Shown: positions 1 to 7,283 of the stretch, one piece after another
How positions within the stretch are numbered: position 1 is the stretch's first letter
Layout of the letters: every line of letters begins with the position of its first letter
DNA from: an uncultured Clostridia bacterium
Lineage (GTDB): Bacteria; Bacillota; Clostridia; Christensenellales; CAG-314
Assembly: GCA_947629985.1 (NCBI GenBank)
Contig: CANRFV010000011.1
Coordinates: 1 to 46,682, forward strand
DNA length: 46,682 nucleotides
Reading direction: 5' to 3'
Translations under genes and position numbers: made by a program
The notes under the pieces: model-generated
Seen by the model: the letters and a program-made list of their open reading frames with translations, nothing else
Told to the model about the DNA's origin: nothing
The model's database searches: none

Positions 1-92
1 CTTGGGAGTTGCGCGTGAACGCACGCGCGGCATTATTCCGACCTTCGCCGGGGAGTAACATGCCCCGGCATCCCCCGTAAGGACAACAAGCG
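1..92. repeat. Dispersed repeat module R1a, copy 1
   Basis: Non-coding. This block is nearly the same as 33580-33658 and shares its right half with 24452-24497. It contains a strong hairpin, GCCGGGG / CCCCGGC around a short loop (positions about 49-69), and a smaller GC-rich hairpin near 11-29. It lies in a 640-base stretch with no credible gene, together with modules R2, R3 and R1b. The repeat relation is seen directly. What the repeat does is unknown. Confidence 0.8.
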
Positions 93-99
93 CCGCGCT

Positions 100-146
100 G
101 GTCGCCGCTTGTTGACGGAATTTGAGTTGTTTCCGCTTGCGCGTAG
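100..146. repeat. Dispersed repeat module R2, copy 1
   Basis: A stretch of about 46 bases that recurs at 30201-30246 with two visible mismatches. Its first part can pair with 83-92 (CAACAAGCG with CGCTTGTTG). Its second part forms the left strand of an 11-bp perfect stem, 117-127 with 167-177 (GGAATTTGAGT / ACTCAAATTCC). No coding potential was recognised. Confidence 0.75.
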
Positions 147-212
147 TGTCCACACGCGCCACACTCACTCAAATTCCTACATATTTGAAACTTATTTGTG
201 CAATATGTATTT

Positions 213-290
213 GTTGCAGATTATTTTGCAGTGAACACACTCGCTCAGCGGGATTACAAGGTTGGGTTTAGTTAGGACTGCTTGTTGCTT
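213..290. repeat. Dispersed repeat module R3, copy 1
   Basis: About 78 bases beginning GTTGCAGATTATTTTGCAGTG-like. It recurs at 30118-30194 with few changes, as a shorter copy at 24644-24678 and as a fragment at 29979-29996. The reverse strand is open in two of the copies and reads similar peptides there. The similarity is at DNA level and no ribosome binding site is seen, so it is treated as a repeat and not a gene. The rest of 291-437 and 467-640 shows nothing recognisable. Confidence 0.75.
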
Positions 291-437
291 ATATATATTT
301 GTTGCGCCGATGCAGGGTGATAGGGACCCCGCACAATTTGAGTATACGAAAATTGTGTGGGAGAAGGCGCACCCGTGTGTCAGCGGAACCGAGTACACTA
401 TGCGTGCTTGGCGCTGACAAATAAGTGGCGCGCCGCG

Positions 438-466
438 GGCGCAGGTCCGCAGTTTGCGGAGTTTAG
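438..466. repeat. Diverged copy of repeat module R1b
   Basis: This matches the right half of the 83-bp repeat at 24452-24534 and 33618-33700 (GCGCAGGTCCG, then AGTTTGCGG and a GTTTA end) with a few substitutions. In the better copies an upstream CGCAAACT pairs with AGTTTGCG. Here that partner strand is missing, so the copy looks decayed. Confidence 0.55.
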
Positions 467-641
467 TTGAAATTCGTCAGCATACTACTTACAAAAAGGA
501 TTCGATTCGTCTACCGCGGGAGCAGAGAGAGTTCTCATACAATTGCGCTCAAATCTGCATAGATAGATTTTTTATCTGCTTGTAAAATTTCAAAACTGTA
601 ACATTGTACAAAAAAAGGGCTTTCGTTTGACCGAAAGTCCT

Positions 642-848
642 TTAATAATCTGATCGTCCCAGCAAATAATCTACCGACACATCAAATAGGTCTGCTATTT
701 TTACCAAACATTCAAGTGTGGGTTCGGATTTGCCATTTTCATAACGAATGTAAGAAGGTTGCTTTATTCCCAATTTTGCGGCTATTTCTCTTTGCGTCAA
801 TTTGTTACTTTCACGCAAATCCCGCAATTTTTCTCCGAATATTAACAT
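642..848 (-). CDS. XRE/Cro-type HTH transcriptional regulator
   Basis: A 68-residue single-domain DNA-binding protein of the Cro/C1 (HTH_3) type. The helix-turn-helix is visible as a LTQREIAAKLGI helix followed by QPSYIRYENG, then a conserved PTLECLVKIADLFDVSVDYLLG tail split here as helix 4 and 5. An in-frame TTG lies 7 codons upstream, but the ATG at 848 has GGAG at a good distance, so this start is preferred. The gene is divergent from the lipoprotein at 951. Two matching palindromes lie between the genes, and one sits inside the lipoprotein promoter. It therefore probably represses that gene and perhaps itself. The family assignment is secure; the target is inferred. Confidence 0.9.
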   Translation of the reverse strand: MLIFGEKLRDLRESNKLTQREIAAKLGIKQPSYIRYENGKSEPTLECLVKIADLFDVSVDYLLGRSDY

Positions 849-862
849 TTTTATCTCCGATA

Positions 863-891
863 TTGACAATTATAGCCGTTTGCTATATAAT
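863..891 (+). promoter_or_regulatory. Consensus sigma-A promoter of the lipoprotein gene
   Basis: TTGACA at 863-868 and TATAAT at 886-891 are separated by exactly 17 bases, a perfect match to the housekeeping consensus. Transcription would start near 898 and run into the lipoprotein gene. The spacer and the start of the -10 are filled by a 17-bp palindrome, so a bound repressor would block RNA polymerase. Confidence 0.85.
871..887. promoter_or_regulatory. Operator 1, palindrome TATAGC-N5-GCTATA
   Basis: A perfect 6+6 inverted repeat with a 5-base centre, lying between the -35 and -10 boxes. It shares its core, TAGC-N5-GCTA, with the palindrome at 903-917. The centres are 31 bases apart, about three helical turns, so dimers on both sites would face the same side of the DNA. 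Binding by the adjacent XRE protein is inferred. Confidence 0.75.
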
Positions 892-902
892 TTATTTATT
901 TG

Positions 903-917
903 ATAGCAATTTGCTAT
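903..917. promoter_or_regulatory. Operator 2, palindrome ATAGC-N5-GCTAT
   Basis: A second copy of the same half-site with the same 5-base spacing, just downstream of the predicted transcription start. The flanks extend the weak symmetry. Together with 871-887 it makes a two-site operator suited to cooperative repression. Confidence 0.72.
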
Positions 918-950
918 TAAATAAAGCAAAGTAAAATTCGGAGAGAGACA

Positions 951-2117
951 ATGGACAGAACAAAGATCAACAAAATTATTATAACGGCAATTGTTTTGAC
1001 AATAATTGCTGCGGTTGCATTGGCATTTACAGCCTGCCATAAGCACACCTATTCAAACGAATGGAGTAGCGACGCAACATCGCATTGGCACGAATCACTA
1101 TGCGGGCACGACAATGCAGATCAGGCTGCGCACGAATTCGGCGATTGGCAAACGGTTGGTTCGGCAACAGATGTGGGCGACGTTTTACAGCAGCGTGAAT
1201 GTAAAGAATGCGGTTATACGGAAAGCAAGACTACACACGTCCACAGTTATTCGGAAGAATGGAGTTATGACGCAACGTCGCATTGGCACGAATCTACTTG
1301 CGGACACGGCAATGCCGATCAGGCCTTGCACGAATTTGACGATTGGCAAACGGTTGGACCGGCAACCGATGTGGGCGACGTTTTACAGCAGCGTGAATGT
1401 AAAGAATGCGGTTATACGGAAAGCAAGACTACACACGTCCACAGTTATGCGGAAGAATGGAGTTACGACGCAACGTCGCATTGGCACGACGCGATTTGCG
1501 GTCATAGCGAAACATCGGGCAACGCCGCCCATGACTTTATATCGGTGGGCGAAGAACCTTCCACTTGTCAAGTCGCGGGCGTTGCTGCGCACAAAATTTG
1601 TAATATTTGCAAAAAGTTATTTGACGCAAACAACCAACCGTGCGAAACGGACGATTTGATTTTGCCCTTAAAGGGACACAGACTTGTTTTGATACCGGGC
1701 GATTCTCCCTATTGCGAAAATGGCGGTTTGACCGACGGTTACTATTGCGTAGATTGCGAGCAAACCATTGTGGAACAACAGCGAGTGCGCGGTCTGCATA
1801 AATTTAAGGAAGCATATTACTCAGTAGATATAGTATATGAAGACAGAGCGGAGTTTGAACATTTTGACAATGTGCACGCTACTTGTCAGGCTTGGGGTTA
1901 TGCTTCCATTGAATGCGAAGTATGTCAGCAAAAATTGGTGATAATGATAATCGGCCCGCACGAATACGAGGACGGAAGCAATGTGTGTAAAAATTGCGGA
2001 CAAATAAAGCGTTTGGAAAATACTTACGTCTCGTCCGAAGTTCCCGATTCGGCCGGTACCGTCATTGCGCTTCCGTCAAAGCGCAAACAAACGTTTTTGC
2101 AAGTTGATTTTATGTAA
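951..2117 (+). CDS. Repeat-built His/Trp/Cys-rich lipoprotein, function unknown
   Basis: A 388-residue exported lipoprotein. It has a basic start, a hydrophobic segment (residues 9-27) and a lipobox ending at Cys29 (LAFTAC). Residues about 30-165 are two near-identical units of about 64 residues plus part of a third. Each unit carries HSY..EW..DATSHWHE..CGH, then DWQTVG, then ECKECGYTE, and the DNA of the units is also nearly identical. Further CxxC pairs follow (ICNICK, CVDCE, CEVCQ, CKNCG). The spacing of Cys and His suggests metal binding, or cysteines left from a degenerate zinc-ribbon-like fold, but no function is known to me. A good GGAGAG ribosome binding site lies 5 bases upstream. 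The gene is monocistronic with its own terminator and is likely controlled by the divergent XRE protein. Confidence 0.85.
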   Translation: MDRTKINKIIITAIVLTIIAAVALAFTACHKHTYSNEWSSDATSHWHESLCGHDNADQAAHEFGDWQTVGSATDVGDVLQQRECKECGYTESKTTHVHSYSEEWSYDATSHWHESTCGHGNADQALHEFDDWQTVGPATDVGDVLQQRECKECGYTESKTTHVHSYAEEWSYDATSHWHDAICGHSETSGNAAHDFISVGEEPSTCQVAGVAAHKICNICKKLFDANNQPCETDDLILPLKGHRLVLIPGDSPYCENGGLTDGYYCVDCEQTIVEQQRVRGLHKFKEAYYSVDIVYEDRAEFEHFDNVHATCQAWGYASIECEVCQQKLVIMIIGPHEYEDGSNVCKNCGQIKRLENTYVSSEVPDSAGTVIALPSKRKQTFLQVDFM

Positions 2118-2185
2118 ATTACAATAACTGCCGACAATTTGTATTTTGCAACGTCGGCTCGGAAACATCTTTTGGGTATATTTTA

Positions 2186-2217
2186 GGCGTCGAATGTAAC
2201 GATTCGACGCCTTTTTT
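2186..2217 (+). terminator. Rho-independent terminator of the lipoprotein gene
   Basis: A 10-bp perfect stem, GGCGTCGAAT with ATTCGACGCC, has a 6-base loop and is followed by six T. It lies 69 bases after the lipoprotein stop. 2218-2405 holds nothing further that I recognise. Confidence 0.9.
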
Positions 2218-2405
2218 GTGTAATTTACTGTTATTCGGCGGATTTTATTTACAAAACATCTTGTTGTCTCGGCAAAACGCTTGTATCGAAATTTTGCACA
2301 CAATATCCTTCTTTTGGGCGTTTTTTCACTAAAGGGGCTTGCGTTTGCCGCGCGTCAAGTGCGTTTCGTATGCCGGGATTGTGCTATTTAGTGCGGCGGG
2401 CGTAA

Positions 2406-3134
2406 TTATTCGGCGGCGCTTTTGTCGTTTACGCAAATATCGTGCAATTTATTTACCTGTCGGCAAAAGTCTTGCGCAATTTGTTTGCGGTTAAGTCCTT
2501 CGTCCAGATACTGTTGCAGGTACGACGGTTTGCCTATTACCATTTTGCGCTTTTTGGAGTGGTAGTACACGGGGCAAATGGGTATATCTTCGCCGTTTAC
2601 GTGCTTGTAGTAGCGCGCAAGTTCCACAAACCCCGCAAAAAATTCCGTCAACTTTTCGTTGTAGCCGCTTGCGCTGTTTTCGGGAAAGATCATTATTGCG
2701 CGCCCCTGCTCCAGCGTGCGCATGCTTTGGCGTATGGTTTTGATAAAACGCCTGTCGTTGTAACTTGCAATAACGTTTATTCCGCGGTAGAAAAATATCG
2801 AAAAGAACGCTTCGAATACAGCCAAAAAAGTTGCGGCAAATTTGCTTTTGTGCCGTTTTTGCATAAAATACACATCGCGCAAGTAGCGGTAGCGTTCTTT
2901 GTATTTGCCCAACATAGGATATGCGCCCCAAGGCGATATGGGTACAGGCATATACAGGCTGTACCTAAGCGGCCCGAACATAGCGCTGTGATTTGCCACG
3001 TAAATGGCTTTGGACGGAATGTCGCCGCCCAAATTTACTATTTTGGGTTTGCGAAAAAACACTTTAAGTACAGCCGACGCGCATTTCCACACGGGTTGGC
3101 GACGTTGTAAAGTTTTTTGTTTGCGTTTGTTCAT
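2406..3134 (-). CDS. PlsC-like lysophospholipid acyltransferase, atypical catalytic motif
   Basis: A 242-residue membrane-associated acyltransferase of the 1-acyl-glycerol-3-phosphate acyltransferase (PlsC/LPLAT) superfamily. Such enzymes move an acyl group to a lysophospholipid. Visible blocks are VANHSAMFG (His49, motif I), a YRGI-like segment in mid-protein (motif II) and IMIFPENSASG (motif III, usually FPEG). The usual HX4D reads His49...Gly54, so the catalytic Asp is absent. The enzyme may be divergent or may use another residue. No clear Shine-Dalgarno sequence precedes the ATG. TATAAT lies only 10 bases upstream (3145-3150), as if the message were leaderless. An inner start is possible but less attractive. 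Confidence 0.75.
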   Translation of the reverse strand: MNKRKQKTLQRRQPVWKCASAVLKVFFRKPKIVNLGGDIPSKAIYVANHSAMFGPLRYSLYMPVPISPWGAYPMLGKYKERYRYLRDVYFMQKRHKSKFAATFLAVFEAFFSIFFYRGINVIASYNDRRFIKTIRQSMRTLEQGRAIMIFPENSASGYNEKLTEFFAGFVELARYYKHVNGEDIPICPVYYHSKKRKMVIGKPSYLQQYLDEGLNRKQIAQDFCRQVNKLHDICVNDKSAAE

Positions 3135-3444
3135 TTATGTTTCGATTATACGGCGCGCAACTTAAAACAAACGTAAAATAAACGTTGTTTGCAAGTCTAC
3201 GCCGCAATTATTAAGTAATTTTAGCATTATTTTGGCGCGTTGTAAATAGAATTGCGATTTAAGACGCTATTTTTTTGCGTATGATCGCATATTGTCGCGG
3301 CGGTATCGGGCAAAACGATTCTGCTCGATTTCTCATATAATTTGCGCGTGGCAACGGTCAACGGCACTTTTGTTTGCAAAACTATTTACGTTTTGCCGCT
3401 TTTGTTATAAAATATACTTGATATTTGTACGTCGGAGCGTATTT
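3135..3444. other. Divergent intergenic region
   Basis: About 310 bases between the acyltransferase and the response regulator. The only clear signals are the -10-like TATAAT on the minus strand at 3145-3150 and a GGAG at 3434-3437 in front of the response regulator. An in-frame extension of the regulator upstream to 3292 lacks any homology and a ribosome binding site, so it was not used. Confidence 0.5.
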
Positions 3445-4122
3445 ATGTTTGATATTTTAGTGGTGGAAGACAATCAAAACACGCGCAAGTTGCTTACAAC
3501 CATATTGTCAGCCGACGGCTACAACACGCTTACCGCCAACGACGGCGAAGAAGCGCTTGCCGTATTGGAACACAATCACGTCGATTTGATGGTTTTGGAC
3601 GTAATGATGCCGCGTATGGACGGCTATTCGCTTACGAAAATTCTGCGCGAAAACGGCAGTCAGATGCCGATACTTATGCTGTCCGCCAAGCAAAACGTTG
3701 CGGACAAGAAAAACGGCTTTTTGGTGGGGATAGACGATTACCTTACCAAACCGTTCGACTTCGAAGAGTTGTTGCTGCGCGTAAAGGCGCTGTTAAGGCG
3801 TTCCAAAATAGTAACCGAAAAAAAACTTACCGTGGGCAGCGTGAAACTCGATTACGACAAGTACACCGTAACCACGCCCACCTTGAGCGAGCAACTTCCG
3901 CAAAAGGAATTTTTGCTGCTGTTCAAGTTGCTGTCCTACCCCGATATGGTGTTTACGCGGTTGCAACTTATGGACGAAATATGGGGAATGGACGCCGAAA
4001 GCGACGATCACACGGTAAACGTACACATCAATCGATTGCGTACGCGGTTTGCCGATACGCCCGATTTCGAAATAGTAACGGTGCGCGGGCTGGGTTACAA
4101 GGCGGTGCGGCACGATGAGTAA
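3445..4122 (+). CDS. OmpR/PhoB-family response regulator
   Basis: A 225-residue two-component regulator. The N-terminal receiver domain has the acidic pair E8 D9, the phospho-acceptor Asp52 in LDVMMPRMDG and the K of LTKPFD. The C-terminal winged helix (about 125-222) ends with the family pattern VHINRLRTRF...VRGLGYKAV. The start was taken as the ATG preceded by GGAG. Its end overlaps the next gene by 8 bases, so it is co-transcribed and translationally coupled with its histidine kinase. The signal and target genes cannot be read from the sequence. Confidence 0.93.
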   Translation: MFDILVVEDNQNTRKLLTTILSADGYNTLTANDGEEALAVLEHNHVDLMVLDVMMPRMDGYSLTKILRENGSQMPILMLSAKQNVADKKNGFLVGIDDYLTKPFDFEELLLRVKALLRRSKIVTEKKLTVGSVKLDYDKYTVTTPTLSEQLPQKEFLLLFKLLSYPDMVFTRLQLMDEIWGMDAESDDHTVNVHINRLRTRFADTPDFEIVTVRGLGYKAVRHDE

Positions 4123-5221
4123 ACGAGTTAAAAGCAAAACGTCGGTATTTACGCGCATTACGCTCATTATTGTGCTGTGTTTGTTTGTAATGCTGGCGGT
4201 ATCTATGTTTATTACGTTGGGGTTGTCGTCCATTATTGCAAGCACGTGGAATTTGGACGAAAACAACGTGTTTATGTTCGGCTTGATAGTGCTTGTAATA
4301 AGCATTGTTTTGGGTATGGGCTTGTCGGTGGCGTATTCCGCACTTATCGTAAAAGCCAGCAAACCCTATCTTAACGCGTTGCAAAAAATTGCCGAAGGCG
4401 ACTTTTCCGTGCGCATAAAGGACAGCCTTGTATTTGCCAATTTGGACATTGCCAAAAACTTCAACCATATGGTGGACCAACTTGCCAGCGTGGAAACGTT
4501 GCGCGAAAACTTTATTTCGGACTTTTCGCACGAGTTCAAGACGCCGATAGTGTCCATTGCGGGCTTTGCCAAGTTGCTCAAATCGCCCGCCCTTACCGCC
4601 GAACAGCGCAACGATTATCTGGACGTTATTATAGACGAATCCAACCGCTTGGTGGAACTGTCCGAAAGCGTGCTGTTGCTTAACAGGTTGGAATCGCAAC
4701 CCGTTGTTACCGAACGCTACGCGCTGGACGAGCAATTGCGGCAGTGCGTGCTTATGTTCGAACAGCAAAGTGCCAAAAAAAACGTGGCTATTGAAGTGGA
4801 CCTGCAACCGATAACGGTAAATACAAGTTACAAATTGATGAGTCAGGTAGTGGTAAATTTGCTGTCCAATGCGCTCAAATTTACTCCCGAAGGCGGCAGC
4901 GTTACGGTAAAGTGCAAGACGGAAAAATCTCACGCCGTAATTACGGTAACCGATACGGGCTGCGGTATGGACGACGAAGTGCGCAGCAATATCTTCAACA
5001 AATTTTACCAAGGCGACAAATCGCATACCACGTCGGGCAACGGGTTGGGACTTAGCATTGTAAAAAAAATCGTGGACTTGTTGGGCGCGGAAATTTACGT
5101 AAGCAGTCAGGTGGGCGTAGGCAGTACGTTTACCGTTGCGCTCAGCCGCGAACAAAGCGTTACCAACAACGTTGTTGCCGCACGTTCGGCGGCAAACGGC
5201 ACCGCGCCGTCCAAAAATTGA
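4115..5221 (+). CDS. Membrane sensor histidine kinase
   Basis: A 368-residue HAMP-HisKA-HATPase kinase that partners the preceding response regulator. It has two transmembrane segments (about 14-40 and 52-75) with only a very short external loop, so it may sense the membrane or a partner protein and not a soluble ligand. A HAMP linker follows (about 78-130), then the H box FSHEFKTP with His139. The ATPase domain shows the N box (LLSNALKF), G1 (DTGCGMD) and G2 (GNGLGLSI). The last 20 residues are low-complexity. The 8-base overlap with the regulator gene fits a two-gene signalling operon. Confidence 0.93.
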   Translation: MSKRVKSKTSVFTRITLIIVLCLFVMLAVSMFITLGLSSIIASTWNLDENNVFMFGLIVLVISIVLGMGLSVAYSALIVKASKPYLNALQKIAEGDFSVRIKDSLVFANLDIAKNFNHMVDQLASVETLRENFISDFSHEFKTPIVSIAGFAKLLKSPALTAEQRNDYLDVIIDESNRLVELSESVLLLNRLESQPVVTERYALDEQLRQCVLMFEQQSAKKNVAIEVDLQPITVNTSYKLMSQVVVNLLSNALKFTPEGGSVTVKCKTEKSHAVITVTDTGCGMDDEVRSNIFNKFYQGDKSHTTSGNGLGLSIVKKIVDLLGAEIYVSSQVGVGSTFTVALSREQSVTNNVVAARSAANGTAPSKN

Positions 5222-5230
5222 CGTAAAAAT

Positions 5231-6580
5231 ATGCTTAGAGTAAACGATATTGTGGAATACACCGCCGAAAACTACTCCAATGCGGAAACGGTTGGGCATG
5301 CGGACGGTTACAGCGTGTTTGTACCGTTTGTAGCCGTGGGCGAACGTGCCCTTGTGCGGATAACTTACGTAAAAGGCAGCGTGGCGTACGGCGAAGTTGT
5401 GCGCCTGTTGCAAGTTTCGCCGCACAGAGTAAACGCGCCTTGCAAATATTTCGGCAAATGCGGCGGTTGCTCTCTTATGCATCTCGATTACGCCGAGCAG
5501 TTGCGCTTCAAGCGCGACAAAGTGGCGGCAAACCTTGCCAAAATAGGCAAGATCCAAGCCGAAGTGTTGCCTTGCATAGGCTCGGACAAAACCGTCGGGT
5601 ATCGCAACAAACTCAGTTTGCCCGTACGCGGCGTGCGCGGAAACGTTCGCGTGGGTATGTACAAGCGCAACTCGCACCAAGTAATACAAACAAACGGCTG
5701 TTTGCTGGGCGGAGACTGGGCAAATTTGTTGGTAAGCGATTTTGTGCGGTATTGCAATTCGCTTGGCGTCGCGCCTTACAACGAGCGTGATTTTACGGGC
5801 GACGTGCGGCACTTGGTTGCGCGTTTTGTAGACGGGCAGTTGTTGGTTACCGTGGTAAGCAACGGCAAGTTCGGCTACGATTTCGCTCCGTTTGCCGAGT
5901 TGCTGAGCAAACATTTTGACCGATTTGGGCTGTTTGTAAATATAAACACGTTGCGCAACAACGTTATTATGGGCGACGAAACGCAACACGTGTGCGGGCT
6001 TGAATATATCGAAAGCGAACACTTGGGGGTAAAATTCCGCTTGCAACCCGCAAGTTTCTTTCAGGTAAACGACGGCGTAAAAAACGCAATTTACACAAAG
6101 GTGCGCCAATTGCTCGATCTTGCCCAAACGGAAGTTTTGGTGGACTGCTTTTCGGGGATAGGCGTGCTTACGGCGGTGCTTGCAAGCGACCGCTACGACG
6201 CCTACGCCATCGAAATAGAGCCGTCGGCAACGTACGACGCTGACCAAATGGCGCAACTTAACGGATTGACGCGCATTACAAATATTTGCGGCGACGTAAC
6301 CGAGCAACTTCCCCGCGTTATAGCAGCCAACCGCGGCAAATGTCTGTGCGTAACGGTAGATCCGCCGCGCAAAGGTTTGGGCGACAAGATATGCCGAACC
6401 TTGTTGGACGCACGTCCCGACGCCATTGTGTACATTTCGTGCGATTCCGCAACGTTGGCGCGCGACTTGAACATGCTTCAATGCGACTACGACGTAACCT
6501 ACATTCAACCTTACGATATGTTTCCCCAAACCGACCAAGTGGAGACGGTCGCGAGTCTGAACAGACGTCAACGAGACTGA
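5231..6580 (+). CDS. RlmCD/TrmA-family 23S rRNA (uracil-5-)-methyltransferase
   Basis: A 449-residue SAM-dependent RNA m5U methyltransferase of the RumA/TrmA family. An N-terminal TRAM-like domain (about 1-65) is followed by an Fe-S cysteine cluster (CKYFGKCGGC, about 71-80). Next come the FFQVND motif, the SAM-binding D-C-F-S-G-I-G block, DPPRKGL, and the catalytic Cys of YISCDSATLARDL. The family's usual ending, DMFPQT..VE.V, is present, so the C-terminus is close to native. The last 65 bases of the gene are the founding unit of the tandem array that follows at once. Which uracil is modified (rlmC, rlmD or both) cannot be decided here, so no symbol is given. Confidence 0.9.
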   Translation: MLRVNDIVEYTAENYSNAETVGHADGYSVFVPFVAVGERALVRITYVKGSVAYGEVVRLLQVSPHRVNAPCKYFGKCGGCSLMHLDYAEQLRFKRDKVAANLAKIGKIQAEVLPCIGSDKTVGYRNKLSLPVRGVRGNVRVGMYKRNSHQVIQTNGCLLGGDWANLLVSDFVRYCNSLGVAPYNERDFTGDVRHLVARFVDGQLLVTVVSNGKFGYDFAPFAELLSKHFDRFGLFVNINTLRNNVIMGDETQHVCGLEYIESEHLGVKFRLQPASFFQVNDGVKNAIYTKVRQLLDLAQTEVLVDCFSGIGVLTAVLASDRYDAYAIEIEPSATYDADQMAQLNGLTRITNICGDVTEQLPRVIAANRGKCLCVTVDPPRKGLGDKICRTLLDARPDAIVYISCDSATLARDLNMLQCDYDVTYIQPYDMFPQTDQVETVASLNRRQRD

Positions 6581-7161
6581 GCGCCGCTTTTGCTTGCAAA
6601 ACAGCGGGCAGAAAAGTCGAGTTGCCAAGCACGCAGAGCGTGGTGTTAGCGCCGTCGGAACGGAAGACGAGTTACGCTCTCGGCGCGAGAGAGAACATAT
6701 ATGTACATATATGTTTCCCCAAACCGACCAAGTGGAGACGGTCGCGAGTCTGAACAGACGTCAACGAGACTGAGCGCCGCTTTTGCTTGCAAAACAGCGG
6801 GCAGAAAAGTCGAGTTGCCAAGCACGCAGAGCGTGGTGTTAGCGCCGTCGGAACGGAAGACGAGTTACGCTCTCGGCGCGAGAGAGAACATAAATGTACA
6901 TATATGTTTCCCCAAACCGACCAAGTGGAGACGGTCGCGTGTCTGAACAGACGTCAACGAGACTGAACGCCGCTTTTGCTTGCAAAACAGCGGCAGTAAA
7001 GTCGAGTTGTCAAGCACGCAGAGCGTGGTGGAAGCGCCGGAGGAACGGAAGACGAGTTGCGCTCTCGGCGCGAGAGAAAACATATATGTACATATATGTC
7101 CAAACCGACCAAGTGGAGACGGTCGCGAGTCTGAACAGACGTCAACGAGACTGAATGCCGC
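6516..7161. repeat. 193-bp tandem repeat array seeded by the methyltransferase 3' end
   Basis: Three full units begin at 6516, 6709 and 6902 (periods 193, 193 and 192), and a partial fourth runs from 7094 to about 7161. Each unit starts with the last 65 bases of the methyltransferase gene, including its stop codon, so it re-encodes the final 20 residues behind an ATG. About 128 further bases follow, with several small inverted repeats: GTCTG/CAGAC, CACGC/GCGTG, TCTCG/CGAGA. At each junction lies the double palindrome ACATATATGT twice. Units 1 and 2 are nearly identical and unit 3 is slightly diverged, which points to recent amplification. No recombinase gene is near. 7162-7283 holds the leader of galE. 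Confidence 0.9.
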
Positions 7162-7283
7162 GCACAAAATTTATTCGCACCGTATTATCGCAATAAATAT
7201 GTTGCAAAATTATACACAGCCTTACAAACGCGCGCTTTGCGGCGCAGCGGTAAGTAAAACAGGTAAATTTAACGGAGGTAAAC

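Noticed and set aside
192-398. Minus-strand peptide over repeat R3, echoed near 30037-30252
   Set aside because: The similarity of the two peptides comes from the DNA repeat. Start regions differ, and neither has a ribosome binding site.
480-640. A tRNA gene near the GATTCGATTCG word
   Set aside because: A T-loop-like word is present, but no cloverleaf with acceptor and anticodon stems could be built around it.
1383-1659. Frames in other registers through the lipoprotein repeats
   Set aside because: They simply mirror the DNA repeats of the lipoprotein gene.
4028-6628. An 866-codon open frame on the minus strand opposite the kinase and methyltransferase genes
   Set aside because: It is the antisense of two genes with clear domains. 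The translation is rich in His, Tyr, Arg and Val in the way antisense frames of this codon style always are here, and it has no ribosome binding site.
6701-7154. Small open frames inside the 193-bp array
   Set aside because: They repeat the antisense or frame-shifted reading of the array and stop at unit borders. No ribosome binding site is visible.
6516-7161. Integron attC cassette array
   Set aside because: No integrase, no attC core sites and no cassette genes. The period is constant and the units are almost identical.
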